This document shows, one piece after another, positions 35,342 through 44,577 of a stretch of DNA of 64,000 nucleotides (position 1 is the first letter of the stretch; each line of letters opens with the position of its first letter). The stretch spans positions 186,001 to 250,000 of the forward strand of contig NZ_FNNN01000005.1 in NCBI RefSeq assembly GCF_900106755.1, in the 5' to 3' direction. This stretch comes from Bacteroides faecis MAJ27 (lineage in GTDB: Bacteria > Bacteroidota > Bacteroidia > Bacteroidales > Bacteroidaceae). Below the pieces are notes generated by a model, which was not told the DNA's origin, did not search any database, and saw only the letters and a list, made by a program, of their open reading frames with translations. The position numbers were made by a program, and so were the translations under genes.

Positions 35342-36439
35342 ATGAAAATAGGATTTTTAACAGGAGCGCGCTCTGAATATGGTGTTATGCGTCAGCTCAT
35401 CCAGCGCGTCTCTGAGGACTCTTTCTTTACTTTGGTTATCTATGCCACAGGTATGCACTTTCAGCAGAAGTATGGTCTAACCATCAACGAACTGAAAGCT
35501 GATAACTTTGGGCTCATCGTAGAGATGCCTTGCTATACCGAGGAGCAGCGAGATAAGAAAGATGATTTCGTAGCACTCATTGATGTTATCTCTGCAGGTC
35601 TCATATCTAATCGTCCTGACATTCTCTATCTCATTGGCGACCGTCTAGAGGCATACGCAGGTGCTTTGGCTGCTCATTTCTTGCGCATACCTGTAGCACA
35701 CTTTGCCGGAGGTCAGATTACTAAGGGGGCTGTTGACAATATCTACCGCTACAACATTTCCAATTTCTCATCTGTTCACTTCGTTACCAATAAGTATGCG
35801 TATGAGCGACTTCAGCAGATGCCTATCATAGAGAACGACACCATTCATCTCGTAGGCTCATCGGCTGTGGATAATATCGTCAACTACCTCAAGACCCCAC
35901 GCGACTTGACTGACCTCGATCCTCGTCTCGAAAGGGACTCGTTTGCTTTGATGACTTACCACTCTCAGACCGTAGGCTCGTTCGATATTCCCGCTGCTAT
36001 GGAACTTTCTATCCGCACGATCATCGAGAAGGACAAGCGCGTATTGATCACTTATCCAAACAATGACGATGGTTCAGAGGTTATCCTCGATGTTATCAAC
36101 CGATGGAGCAGTAACGAGAATGTCATTGTCATTCCTAATTTGGGAGTAAAGAACTATCATGCTGCCATCGACAATTGTCTCTTCGTTATCGGTAACTCTA
36201 GCAGTGGCGTGATTGAGGTGCCTTATTTCGACAAGTTCACCGTCAATGTAGGCCAGCGCCAGAGTGGACGCAATGCTCCCAAGTCGGTTATCAATACAGA
36301 ATCCGACATCGAACTTCTGCAATCTACTATCTGTGATATTATTGATGGCAAGCTATCGGTTCCCGAGCAAGAATACATCTATGGGCGAGGCCAAAGCATT
36401 GCCGAGATTATTCGCGTCCTCAAATCCATCAAATTCTAA
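35342..36439 (+). CDS. Hydrolysing UDP-sugar 2-epimerase, NeuC/LegG-like
   Basis: A 365-aa member of the GT-B-fold epimerase family that removes the nucleotide and inverts C2 to release the mannose-configured amino sugar. Motifs: 'GFLTGARSEYGVMRQL' at the N-terminus, 'LIGDRLEAYAGALAAHFL' near 105, 'FAGGQITKGAVDNIYRYNIS', and 'GNSSSGVIEVPYF' near 285. It begins 1 bp after the NeuB stop, the frame with an ATG at 35300 being only an upstream extension. This is the step before NeuB in the pathway. Confidence 0.9.
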   Translation: MKIGFLTGARSEYGVMRQLIQRVSEDSFFTLVIYATGMHFQQKYGLTINELKADNFGLIVEMPCYTEEQRDKKDDFVALIDVISAGLISNRPDILYLIGDRLEAYAGALAAHFLRIPVAHFAGGQITKGAVDNIYRYNISNFSSVHFVTNKYAYERLQQMPIIENDTIHLVGSSAVDNIVNYLKTPRDLTDLDPRLERDSFALMTYHSQTVGSFDIPAAMELSIRTIIEKDKRVLITYPNNDDGSEVILDVINRWSSNENVIVIPNLGVKNYHAAIDNCLFVIGNSSSGVIEVPYFDKFTVNVGQRQSGRNAPKSVINTESDIELLQSTICDIIDGKLSVPEQEYIYGRGQSIAEIIRVLKSIKF

Positions 36440-36460
36440 ATTATTCCGAAGTATTGGTGT

Positions 36461-37168
36461 ATGGAAATCAATATAAATGAGGTACTGTTTGTCATACCAG
36501 CAAGAGGGGGTAGTAAGCGTTTACCTAAGAAGAACATCAAACCTCTTGCAGGCAAACCACTTATTTGTTATAGTCTGGATATTGCTCGTCAGCTGACTGA
36601 TGATGGTAACATCTGCATATCTACCGATAGCGATGACATCATCTCTGTAGTGAGTGATTGTGGCTATCATGTCCCTTTTAAGCGTCCCGATGAACTGGCA
36701 TCCGATACAGCTACTACCAACGATGTATTGGTTCATGCTGTCAATTATTACAAGCAACTGGGTAAGGACTACAAGTATCTGGTGCTTCTTCAGGTCACCT
36801 CACCTCTTCGTCGTAAGGAGGACATCACCAATGCCCTCTCCTTGATTGATGATACGTGCGATATGGTAGTGTCTGTCCGCAAGTCTCATGCAGCATCCGT
36901 TATGTGCCATGAGAATGAGAATGGTTTCCTTACACCTACACTCAAGAAGAACTATGGTCGTTGTCAGGACTTCAAGGGTGAATACTTTGAGTTCAATGGC
37001 TCCATTTATGCCATGAAGGTTACATCGCTACTCGAAAAAGGTATGGGTGCTTTTAAACGCAAGAAGTATGTCATGCCCGACCTCCTTTCCACTGATATTG
37101 ATACCGAGGAGGATTTCATTGAGGCAGAAGCCAAACTTTACTATCTACAACTTACAAAACAACTCTAA
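36461..37168 (+). CDS. CMP-nonulosonate synthetase, NeuA/LegF-like
   Basis: Activates the nine-carbon acid with CTP, the sugar form used by the transferase. 235 aa. The nucleotide-binding N-terminus is 'VIPARGGSKRLPKKNIKPLA' (residues 9-28), followed by 'ISTDSDDIISVV' and 'LQVTSPLRRKEDI'. The C-terminal 'DIDTEEDFIEAEA' completes the fold. NeuA-only length (no lyase or deacetylase fusion). It follows the epimerase by 21 bp. Confidence 0.92.
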   Translation: MEININEVLFVIPARGGSKRLPKKNIKPLAGKPLICYSLDIARQLTDDGNICISTDSDDIISVVSDCGYHVPFKRPDELASDTATTNDVLVHAVNYYKQLGKDYKYLVLLQVTSPLRRKEDITNALSLIDDTCDMVVSVRKSHAASVMCHENENGFLTPTLKKNYGRCQDFKGEYFEFNGSIYAMKVTSLLEKGMGAFKRKKYVMPDLLSTDIDTEEDFIEAEAKLYYLQLTKQL

Positions 37169-37173
37169 GGAAT

Positions 37174-38214
37174 ATGACTTTTGAATCCCATTGCATAAAC
37201 TGCAGCCTTACCATCAAGGATGCTCTTATTGCTCTCAACAATCTGAGGAATGCAACACTTACCCTCTTCGTATTAAACGACAACGCACAAATCATTGGAA
37301 CGCTCACCGATGGCGATATCCGTCGCGCTTTGGTCAACGGTTATGGTCTTGACTGTACGCTCGACAAGGTGATGCATCGTGACTACAAGTTCATCTGTCA
37401 AAAGGAGTTTACTGTAGCAAACTTGCGCTCATTCCGCGATCGTCGCATCATGTTCATCCCAATTCTCGATGGCGAGAATCATGTGGTGGATGTGGTCAAT
37501 CTCCAGAAGTTTAAGTCGAAACTTCCCATCGATGCCGTCCTGATGGCAGGTGGCAAGGGAGAGCGCCTTCGTCCGCTTACTGAGAAGACACCAAAGCCTC
37601 TTCTCGAAGTAGGAGGTAAGTGCATCATTGACCATAATGTTGATCGCCTCATTTCCTATGGAGTGGAGCACGTCAATGTAACTGTCAACTACCTTGGTGA
37701 ACAGATAGAGGAACATTTCGATACTCCTCGCGATGGCGTACAGGTTCGCACTTTCCGTGAACCAAAGTTCTTGGGTACTATCGGTAGCATCAAGTTTGTA
37801 GATATCTTCTACAACGATACCATCCTTGTGATGAACTCCGACCTCTTCACCAACATAGACTATGAGGATTTCTTCTTGCATTTCCAAATACATGATGCAG
37901 AGATGTCGGTAGCAGCAGTTCCTTACAACATCAGCATCGAACTCGGTATCCTCGATCTCGATGGCCACAACATTAAGGGACTTATCGAGAAACCCAAGTA
38001 TAACTACTATGCCAATGCAGGCATCTACTTGATCAAAAAACGCGCTCTTGCTGAGATTCCAGAAGATACTTTCTTCCATGCCACTCACCTTGTAGAGAAG
38101 CTCATTGCCCAGGGTAAGAAAGTCATCCGCTATCCTCTCAATGGCACATGGATAGACATTGGCACGTACCAGGAGTATGAGAGAGCAAAGGAATTAGTGA
38201 AACATTTGAAGTAA
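37174..38214 (+). CDS. CBS-domain nucleotidyltransferase, PtmE-like
   Basis: A 346-aa protein. Residues about 10-120 form a pair of CBS domains ('IIGTLTDGDIRRALVNG', 'RRIMFIPILDGENHVVDVVN'), and residues about 125-340 a sugar nucleotidyltransferase ('AVLMAGGKGERLRPLTEKTP', then 'LVMNSDLFTNIDYEDF'). This CBS-plus-transferase layout is that of Campylobacter PtmE, a glucosamine-1-phosphate guanylyltransferase that starts legionaminate synthesis from GDP-GlcN. Its presence makes the GDP route likely. It lies 5 bp after neuA. Confidence 0.86.
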   Translation: MTFESHCINCSLTIKDALIALNNLRNATLTLFVLNDNAQIIGTLTDGDIRRALVNGYGLDCTLDKVMHRDYKFICQKEFTVANLRSFRDRRIMFIPILDGENHVVDVVNLQKFKSKLPIDAVLMAGGKGERLRPLTEKTPKPLLEVGGKCIIDHNVDRLISYGVEHVNVTVNYLGEQIEEHFDTPRDGVQVRTFREPKFLGTIGSIKFVDIFYNDTILVMNSDLFTNIDYEDFFLHFQIHDAEMSVAAVPYNISIELGILDLDGHNIKGLIEKPKYNYYANAGIYLIKKRALAEIPEDTFFHATHLVEKLIAQGKKVIRYPLNGTWIDIGTYQEYERAKELVKHLK

Positions 38215-38220
38215 TGAGCA

Positions 38221-38754
38221 ATGGAAAATAGGATATTCAAGAAATTAATTCACTCTTCCTATATGCAAGGATTGAGGCAGTATTGGTGGAATCTGTTTGT
38301 TAATGGATTTCTGATGTCTTATCTTGTTCCAGTTGGCTTTCGTCGCTTCATACTCAACTTCATGGGTGCGAAGATCAAGGGAGCATTACATGGACATAGT
38401 GCCATACTGACAACCAAACTACAATTGGCAGAAAGTAGTTTCATCAACCGCAATTGTTTTATTGACAATAATGCGATGATAACCATCGGAAGGAACTGTT
38501 CTATCGGATATAAAGTAACACTCATAACTACCAATCATTCAATGGAATGCTGTGATAAACGGGGAGGTGAAAACCAGCCCTCACCGATTGATATTCATGA
38601 TGGCTGTTGGATAGGAGCCAATAGTACTATACTTCCTGGGAGTATCATCGAAAAAGGATGCGTGATTGCTGCTGGAAGTGTGGTGAAAGGAACATGTAAG
38701 ACGAATAGATTATACGCTGGAGTGCCAGCAAAGGAAATAAGACAATTAGACTAA
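38221..38754 (+). CDS. Hexapeptide-repeat acyltransferase
   Basis: A 177-aa left-handed beta-helix acetyltransferase of the WbbJ/maltose-transacetylase type: 'FINRNCFIDNNAMITIGRNC', 'TLITTNHSMECCDKRGG', 'GCWIGANSTILPGSIIEKGC'. The histidine in 'NHSM' is the usual catalytic one. It likely O-acetylates a capsule sugar. Its stop overlaps the next start (TAATG). Confidence 0.85.
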   Translation: MENRIFKKLIHSSYMQGLRQYWWNLFVNGFLMSYLVPVGFRRFILNFMGAKIKGALHGHSAILTTKLQLAESSFINRNCFIDNNAMITIGRNCSIGYKVTLITTNHSMECCDKRGGENQPSPIDIHDGCWIGANSTILPGSIIEKGCVIAAGSVVKGTCKTNRLYAGVPAKEIRQLD

Positions 38755-39962
38755 TGTTTGGATTATTATCAAAAAATAAGGAGGGTATCTTCAATGTCGG
38801 GTTATTAGAAATGGCAATTGCGCTATATCCTATCATTGCAGGATATGGCTATGGTTCTTTTAAATTGGCTTTTGGCTTTCTTTTGATTATTGATGTTTGT
38901 TTGATTGGACGTATGAGGCAATCAAACGTGTCGTTCAGACAGTTATACCAATACTTAGCCTTTGTTGTATTGCACAATACAGTGTGGCTGTTTTTGCTAC
39001 AGTCGGTACCTAGTTATTTTGTGAATTCATGCATAGCCGATGTTATTTATCTTGTTTCAATAGTACTGATAGTCCCACACTTGGACTTTGTTAAGCTCAA
39101 GAATTCTATCTACATAGTGGCTGTCGTTTGTATAGTTGGTATGATTTACCATGTGCTGATGATACAGACTGGTCATTCCATTCAGCCTATTAAGTTGCCG
39201 TTTATGCCTGAAATGGGATCACAGTCTCGACTTTATGCCTATTTGGATCGTCCTACCTCTTTCTTTTGGGAACCTCAGTCATATGCTTCTTTCATGTTGG
39301 TGCCTCTTTTCTTCCTGCTTAGGGAGAGACAAATGCTTTTTGCTTTCCTTGTGGCTGCTTCTATGCTTGTTTCCACCTCTACTACAGGTATCTTGATGGC
39401 AATGTTCATGCTTGCTTTCTTCCTACTGACGCAAAAGCAGAAGATATGGTATCGGGTTCTTGGTGTGGCGGCAATCATAGGTCTGGTGTATTTCTTCTTA
39501 TATTCATCATTCACATCATCAGGACTAGAAAAATTAGAGAATACTAATCTGGAAGAAAATAATAGAACCATCAATGGTCTTTTGATTGCTCAAGATATGA
39601 ATTTCTTTGATCTCATTTTTGGAGTACCATTTGCCAACTTGCAGGATGCTTACGAAGCCGGGTACATTACTCGAAATATTATTGTAATGGCTGATGGTAT
39701 CGTGTTTGTTTCCGCTTTTTGGGTGTGCTTGTGTTGTCAAGGTTTGATAGGATTGTTCTTCTTCATGAATGTCTATTGGGGAATATTTAAGCAGAATAAG
39801 GCAGTATCACCATACTTGATTTGTATAATAATCAGCCTTTTCTCCAATCCGGATATTTTGGGTGCATCATACGTTTTTCAGCTTATGATAATGTATGTTT
39901 TCATATCCTACAATCAGAAGCACGACGAACAATTAGAATACAGTAACAGTTATGAAAATTAA
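38754..39962 (+). CDS. O-antigen polymerase-like membrane protein (Wzy candidate)
   Basis: A 402-aa protein with about 10-12 membrane helices and one large polar loop containing 'SRLYAYLDRPTSFFWEPQSY' near residue 165, typical of the ligase/polymerase O-antigen family. It is the only gene of this kind in the locus, so it is the candidate polymerase that joins repeat units in the periplasm. Its 3' end overlaps the next gene by 11 bp. Low sequence conservation limits certainty. Confidence 0.72.
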   Translation: MFGLLSKNKEGIFNVGLLEMAIALYPIIAGYGYGSFKLAFGFLLIIDVCLIGRMRQSNVSFRQLYQYLAFVVLHNTVWLFLLQSVPSYFVNSCIADVIYLVSIVLIVPHLDFVKLKNSIYIVAVVCIVGMIYHVLMIQTGHSIQPIKLPFMPEMGSQSRLYAYLDRPTSFFWEPQSYASFMLVPLFFLLRERQMLFAFLVAASMLVSTSTTGILMAMFMLAFFLLTQKQKIWYRVLGVAAIIGLVYFFLYSSFTSSGLEKLENTNLEENNRTINGLLIAQDMNFFDLIFGVPFANLQDAYEAGYITRNIIVMADGIVFVSAFWVCLCCQGLIGLFFFMNVYWGIFKQNKAVSPYLICIIISLFSNPDILGASYVFQLMIMYVFISYNQKHDEQLEYSNSYEN

Positions 39963-41070
39963 TATCCTTACATTTCAGTTTGCTAAAAACTATGGTGCAA
40001 TTTTGCAGGCGCACGCATTATCTTCATATATAAAGAATGATCTCCATGAAGAGTGTGAGATTATTCAGTATTGGCCAGAGAGAAGTGACGCCTCATGGAA
40101 TATGTATTATCGAGGATTTGAACCGAAAGTAATTCTACGCAATATCTTTGTTTTTTTCAATATCAAATTTAAGCGAGAATTTAGGGCAAAGAATCAGGTC
40201 ATGCAGAAAGCTATATCAGAACTTCTGCCTCTTACTAAAGAAAGATATACTCGTGAATCAATCCTAAAGCACCCCCCTACTGCCAATGCCTACATTTGCG
40301 GAAGTGATCAAGTTTGGAACTTTGTCAAGTGCTTTGACGATCCTACATACTTCTTCGATTTTACAAAGTCAATGAAGAACGTCAAGCGAATTGGTTATGC
40401 ACCAAGCATTGCCGACCCATGGCCAAAGTCAAGGTGGGAGGAATTCAAGGGGTATCTTTCTCATATGGATATCATCTCTGTTCGTGAAAAGAGCGATGTG
40501 CCAGTGGTTGAGAAACTCTCAGGCAAGCCGGTTACGCACGTCGTAGATCCTGTATTTCTGAAGACAAGAGAGTATTGGGACAACCTCTCGCAGGACATGA
40601 ACATCAAGGAACACTATATCTTCTGCTATTTCCTAGGTACAAATGATTTGGCTGTTAATCTGGTTAACAAGGTGAAGCAACTTACCGGCTTCAAGATTGT
40701 CCACTTGAATCTGAACGCTCGCGATCGTTTTAATTCGGATTACAACCTGCGTGCTGTCTCTCCTCAGCAGTTTATCGGTCTCATCAAGAATGCTTCATAC
40801 GTTTGTACCAACTCATTCCATTGCTCTGCATTCTCTATCATCTTCCGCAAGAACTACTTTGTAGCTCCCAAGGGTTTTGCCAATGCCCGTATGGAGAGCC
40901 TGCAGGAGATGTTCGGTCTGAACAATCGCATGTTTACGCAAGAGCTGATTGATGGCATGACCATTGAACAGATGACTGTAGATTATTCTAAGGCTGACGA
41001 AAAGTTCGCTCCATTTAAGGAGAAGTCTTTACAATACCTCAACAACGCACTTTATGGAGAACCAAATTAA
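39952..41070 (+). CDS. Polysaccharide pyruvyl transferase family protein
   Basis: A 372-aa GT-B-fold enzyme of the WcaK/CsaB family, which adds pyruvate ketals from phosphoenolpyruvate. The N-terminus 'TFQFAKNYGAILQAHALSSY' and the 'CGSDQVWNF' motif near residue 117 are distinctive, as are 'RIGYAPSIADPWP' and 'TNSFHCSAFSIIF'. It overlaps the next gene by 17 bp; pairing with that gene type recurs in Bacteroides CPS loci. Confidence 0.87.
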   Translation: MKINILTFQFAKNYGAILQAHALSSYIKNDLHEECEIIQYWPERSDASWNMYYRGFEPKVILRNIFVFFNIKFKREFRAKNQVMQKAISELLPLTKERYTRESILKHPPTANAYICGSDQVWNFVKCFDDPTYFFDFTKSMKNVKRIGYAPSIADPWPKSRWEEFKGYLSHMDIISVREKSDVPVVEKLSGKPVTHVVDPVFLKTREYWDNLSQDMNIKEHYIFCYFLGTNDLAVNLVNKVKQLTGFKIVHLNLNARDRFNSDYNLRAVSPQQFIGLIKNASYVCTNSFHCSAFSIIFRKNYFVAPKGFANARMESLQEMFGLNNRMFTQELIDGMTIEQMTVDYSKADEKFAPFKEKSLQYLNNALYGEPN

Positions 41071-42238
41071 ACTGGTGGAGAAAGCACATTGCACAGGTTG
41101 TCGAGCTTGTTCCAATGCTTGCCCCACATCGAGCATTAAGTTTGAGTTGAACGGGTTGCACTATTACCCTACGATAGATGAGGACACCTGCATCCGTTGC
41201 GGCAAGTGCATGGGTGTATGCTCGCCTCTTCAATGGGGGATAAAGCATCCTTCCGGTATAGAAGCAAAGTCCAAGTATTACTGTGCCTGGAATAAAGATG
41301 CAGCAGAACGATATGCTGCCACTTCGGGAGGCGTTGGTGGTGCTATGGCTGAACTGGCGTTGAAAAACGGGTGGTATGTGTGTGGAGCTGCTTTCGATAA
41401 GGATTGGCATCTATCTCACATCGTATCAAACGATAAATCCATTATAGAGCAGATTAGGGGCTCTAAATATCTACAGAGTAATACGGATGGGGTATATGCA
41501 AAGATTAAAGTACTCTTGGACGAAGGTGAGAAGGTGCTGTTTATCGGTACTCCTTGCCAGACCGATGCTTTGAACAATTGCGTTCCTGTGAGGCTGCGAG
41601 AGAATCTGCTTCTTTGCGAGATTATCTGCCATGGTATCAATTCACCCAAGGTTTGGGAAGATTACAGACATCACTTGGAGAACTACCACAAGTCTCCAAT
41701 AGCCATCTATAATTTCCGCTCCAAGAGTTATGGATGGGGTAAGCTGCGAGTAGCCTATACATTGGCAAATGGCAAGGAGGTGGATGTTCCTGCTTACCAA
41801 AACATATTCCACCATTGGTTTGGACAGCACTTCATGCTTCGCGAGTCTTGCCTCAGGTGTCAGTACAGAACCGTCAATCGCTATTCGGACATCATCATTG
41901 GCGATTTCTGGGGAATTGAAACCATTGAGCCGTCACTAGATGTAAAGGCTGGCGCTTCGGTTGTCATCACCAATACTCCTACAGGTGAGTCGTTCTTTGT
42001 CGAATGTCAGATGACAAAGAAGGAAATAGAATCTTCTTCAGCCTTGAAGGTCATAAAGGGTTTTGTTGACAAGACCAGCGAAGAGCATAAGATGAAGGAA
42101 ATAGATAGGATGCATAAGTTTGAAGAGGATTATGCTTCCCATTCGTTTGATGCGATGTACAAACAGCTATATCCAAGGATCACTCCTATGCAAAAGTTGC
42201 TGAACTCTGTATTATACTACCTGCACTTAAAGAAATGA
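41054..42238 (+). CDS. F420-dehydrogenase beta-like iron-sulfur protein
   Basis: A 394-aa protein. It opens with two 4Fe-4S clusters: CxxCxxCxxxC in 'CTGCRACSNACP' (about residue 14) and 'CIRCGKCMGVC' (about 50). The rest matches the FrhB N- and C-terminal domains of coenzyme F420 hydrogenase/dehydrogenase beta subunits ('ATSGGVGGAMAELALKNGW', 'FIGTPCQTDALNNC', 'CRYRTVNR'-like region, 'IIIGDFWGIE'). Bacteroides lacks F420, so another redox partner is likely. It overlaps the pyruvyl transferase and flippase genes, forming one tight unit. The role in polysaccharide synthesis is unknown. Confidence 0.85.
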   Translation: MENQIKLVEKAHCTGCRACSNACPTSSIKFELNGLHYYPTIDEDTCIRCGKCMGVCSPLQWGIKHPSGIEAKSKYYCAWNKDAAERYAATSGGVGGAMAELALKNGWYVCGAAFDKDWHLSHIVSNDKSIIEQIRGSKYLQSNTDGVYAKIKVLLDEGEKVLFIGTPCQTDALNNCVPVRLRENLLLCEIICHGINSPKVWEDYRHHLENYHKSPIAIYNFRSKSYGWGKLRVAYTLANGKEVDVPAYQNIFHHWFGQHFMLRESCLRCQYRTVNRYSDIIIGDFWGIETIEPSLDVKAGASVVITNTPTGESFFVECQMTKKEIESSSALKVIKGFVDKTSEEHKMKEIDRMHKFEEDYASHSFDAMYKQLYPRITPMQKLLNSVLYYLHLKK

Positions 42239-43758
42239 ATAAAGAGAATATTGCAAAATCCGCGATAGGTGTTACCATCGTGATGATTATTGGCTATTTC
42301 CTTTCGTTTGGAAAGGAAGCGCTCGTTGCATACTACTTTGGTGTATCTCCTGAAGTGGATGCCTATACCATTGCTATTCAGGTTCCTGTTGTTCTCTTCT
42401 CGTTTGTAGCTGTGGCTATTCAGTCGGTTATAGTTCCGTTGTATTCAGATATACTCTATAATCAGAGTCGCGAAAAGACCAATCTGTTTGCCAGCAATCT
42501 CATCATTATTGTCTCGCTATTTGTCTTGCTGCTCTTTGTTTTGGGTGAGGTATTCGCGAGCGGATTGATTTATTTGTTTGCTCCTGGTTTCGATTCTGAG
42601 GTTCATGAACTTGCAGTAACCCTCCTGAGGATAACGCTTCCTACAGTGTTTTTCTCGCTGATTGTGAAGGTCTATACCGCAATCCTGAATGTCAACAAAA
42701 AATATGTTTTCCCCGAATTGGGATTATTGCTGCTAAACATCGGATTGATTATCACAATCGTTGTCCTTCAAGCCCAGTACGGCATTGTGGCTGCTTGTTT
42801 AGGTCAGATTGTGGGCACGTTGGTTCAGTTTGGATTTTTAGCTCTATTAATCAGAAAGTACTTCTCATTCACTTTCTATTTCAACCCTAAAGAAGAGAAA
42901 ATGAAGCAGGCATTGAAGATGTCATTGCCTGTGTTCTGGAGTATCAGTGTGGCAGAACTGAACGCCATGATCAACCGAATGGTTGCCTCATTCCTGTTTG
43001 TGGGCTCCATTGCTGCACTCAGTTATGCGCAGAAACTGAATACTATCTTCATCTCCTTCTTTACATCGGCTATTGCAACCATCGTATATCCTCTGTATGC
43101 AGAATCAGCTGCAAAAGGTGATACAAAACAGTTCAATAGTCGAATCAACCTGACAATGTCGGCATACGCATTCTTCCTTGTGCCGGCGATGGCATTCCTG
43201 TTATGTTTCAAGCGTGAGGTTGTTACATTGGCATTTGCACGAGGAGCCTTTGATACTTCTGCCATCGATTTGACTCAGCAACTCTTAGGTTTCTATGTGC
43301 TCGGATTGCTATTCCTTTCGTTGCGGGGTACAGTTACGAATGTGTTCTATTCGCTGAAAGACAGTACCACGCCGGCCAAGAACGCAACTGTCGGTGTTCT
43401 TATCAATCTTGTGTTGAACCTTACGCTACCGTTTGTTATGGGAATCAATGGTCTTGCTCTGGCTACAGCACTCTCGGCCATCTACATTACGACTATGTTG
43501 CTCATCTTGCTGTTGAAGAAATATCAGGAATTTAATCTCACTGGGTTCTTCAAGAACTTTAAGGGTATTGTTGTAGCTTCTGTCGTAACTGCTGTTGCAA
43601 TGGTAGTATGTAAATACTTCATGGAAGATAGTTCTGTTATCCTGCGGTTCTGCATAGGATGTTTGTGCTGCATGGTTTGCTACCTGACGTGTATAGTTAT
43701 CATGCGAGTTCCTATATTCATAATGTTTACAGATATGATTAAGAAAAAGAAAAAATAA
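42235..43758 (+). CDS. MurJ/MviN-type lipid-linked sugar flippase (Wzx candidate)
   Basis: A 507-aa inner-membrane protein with about 14 helices of the MOP superfamily. It resembles MurJ rather than the usual capsule Wzx: 'GKEALVAYYFGVSPEVDAYT' near residue 24, 'FASGLIYLFAPGF', 'LLRITLPTVFFS', 'SVAELNAMINRMVASFL'. It presumably flips the undecaprenyl-linked repeat unit. It starts 4 bases before the previous gene ends. Confidence 0.85.
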   Translation: MNKENIAKSAIGVTIVMIIGYFLSFGKEALVAYYFGVSPEVDAYTIAIQVPVVLFSFVAVAIQSVIVPLYSDILYNQSREKTNLFASNLIIIVSLFVLLLFVLGEVFASGLIYLFAPGFDSEVHELAVTLLRITLPTVFFSLIVKVYTAILNVNKKYVFPELGLLLLNIGLIITIVVLQAQYGIVAACLGQIVGTLVQFGFLALLIRKYFSFTFYFNPKEEKMKQALKMSLPVFWSISVAELNAMINRMVASFLFVGSIAALSYAQKLNTIFISFFTSAIATIVYPLYAESAAKGDTKQFNSRINLTMSAYAFFLVPAMAFLLCFKREVVTLAFARGAFDTSAIDLTQQLLGFYVLGLLFLSLRGTVTNVFYSLKDSTTPAKNATVGVLINLVLNLTLPFVMGINGLALATALSAIYITTMLLILLLKKYQEFNLTGFFKNFKGIVVASVVTAVAMVVCKYFMEDSSVILRFCIGCLCCMVCYLTCIVIMRVPIFIMFTDMIKKKKK

Positions 43759-43759
43759 T

Positions 43760-44569
43760 ATGGTAAAACTGATAATAAGAGACGATGATTGTAACTTCTT
43801 CACTCGTCCTGAAGATTTAGAGCATGTATATCGTTCCATTTCAGATTTTCCTGTCACCTTTGCAGTTGTTCCTGAAGTGACGGATGTGTATGGTGGATGT
43901 CCTGATACAATGAACAATACCATTCCTCGTTCTGTAGGCGAGAACAAAGAGTTGGTAACCTACCTCAAGCAGAAACTGGAAGAGGGTAAGTGCGACATCA
44001 CTTTGCATGGAGTATATCATGGATATAAGTTTGATAAGGATGGCAAGAAGATTCCGGAAATGATTTGGCGAAACAATGAGCCTGATCTTTGTGAGAATCT
44101 TGGTCGATGCAAGAAGTATTTGGAAGAGACGTTTGATTATCCTATCAACTGCTTTGTGGCTCCAAGTAATCAGATTTTGAAAGAGGGTGTTAAAGCGGTT
44201 TATTCTAACGGCATGAACTACTCTGGTATTATCGCGTCATCGTTCAATAGGGAGTTCTCATTGAAGAGTCTTGTGAATTATATTAAGCGCTGGAGCATCA
44301 GACTCTTCCTTGGTTTCCCTTATCCTGGAGTGATGAATTATGGTACACACTTGGAAGTGAATGCCACCAATCGTACATCCTACGATTTCTTGAAGAAGCT
44401 GTTCCATTATTGCGACAAGCATGATATGCCACTGGCTATCAATGTGCATTATTGGCACATGCGTGATAACGAGGAGTACTATAAGGGTTTCTTTGATTTT
44501 ATTAACTATGCTCTTGCTCATGGTGCAGTACCTACTCGCATGAGTGATTGTTTTAATAAGTATAAATAA
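43760..44569 (+). CDS. DUF2334 polysaccharide deacetylase-fold protein
   Basis: A 269-aa protein of the NodB-like deacetylase superfamily: 'IIRDDDCNFF' (metal-binding Asp pair near residue 5), 'DITLHGVYHGYKF' (HxxxH, residues about 78-90), and a late 'INVHYWHMRDN'. No signal peptide, so it acts in the cytoplasm. It may deacetylate a nucleotide- or lipid-linked amino sugar. It begins 1 bp after the flippase stop. Confidence 0.78.
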   Translation: MVKLIIRDDDCNFFTRPEDLEHVYRSISDFPVTFAVVPEVTDVYGGCPDTMNNTIPRSVGENKELVTYLKQKLEEGKCDITLHGVYHGYKFDKDGKKIPEMIWRNNEPDLCENLGRCKKYLEETFDYPINCFVAPSNQILKEGVKAVYSNGMNYSGIIASSFNREFSLKSLVNYIKRWSIRLFLGFPYPGVMNYGTHLEVNATNRTSYDFLKKLFHYCDKHDMPLAINVHYWHMRDNEEYYKGFFDFINYALAHGAVPTRMSDCFNKYK

Positions 44570-44577
44570 TTTACAGG

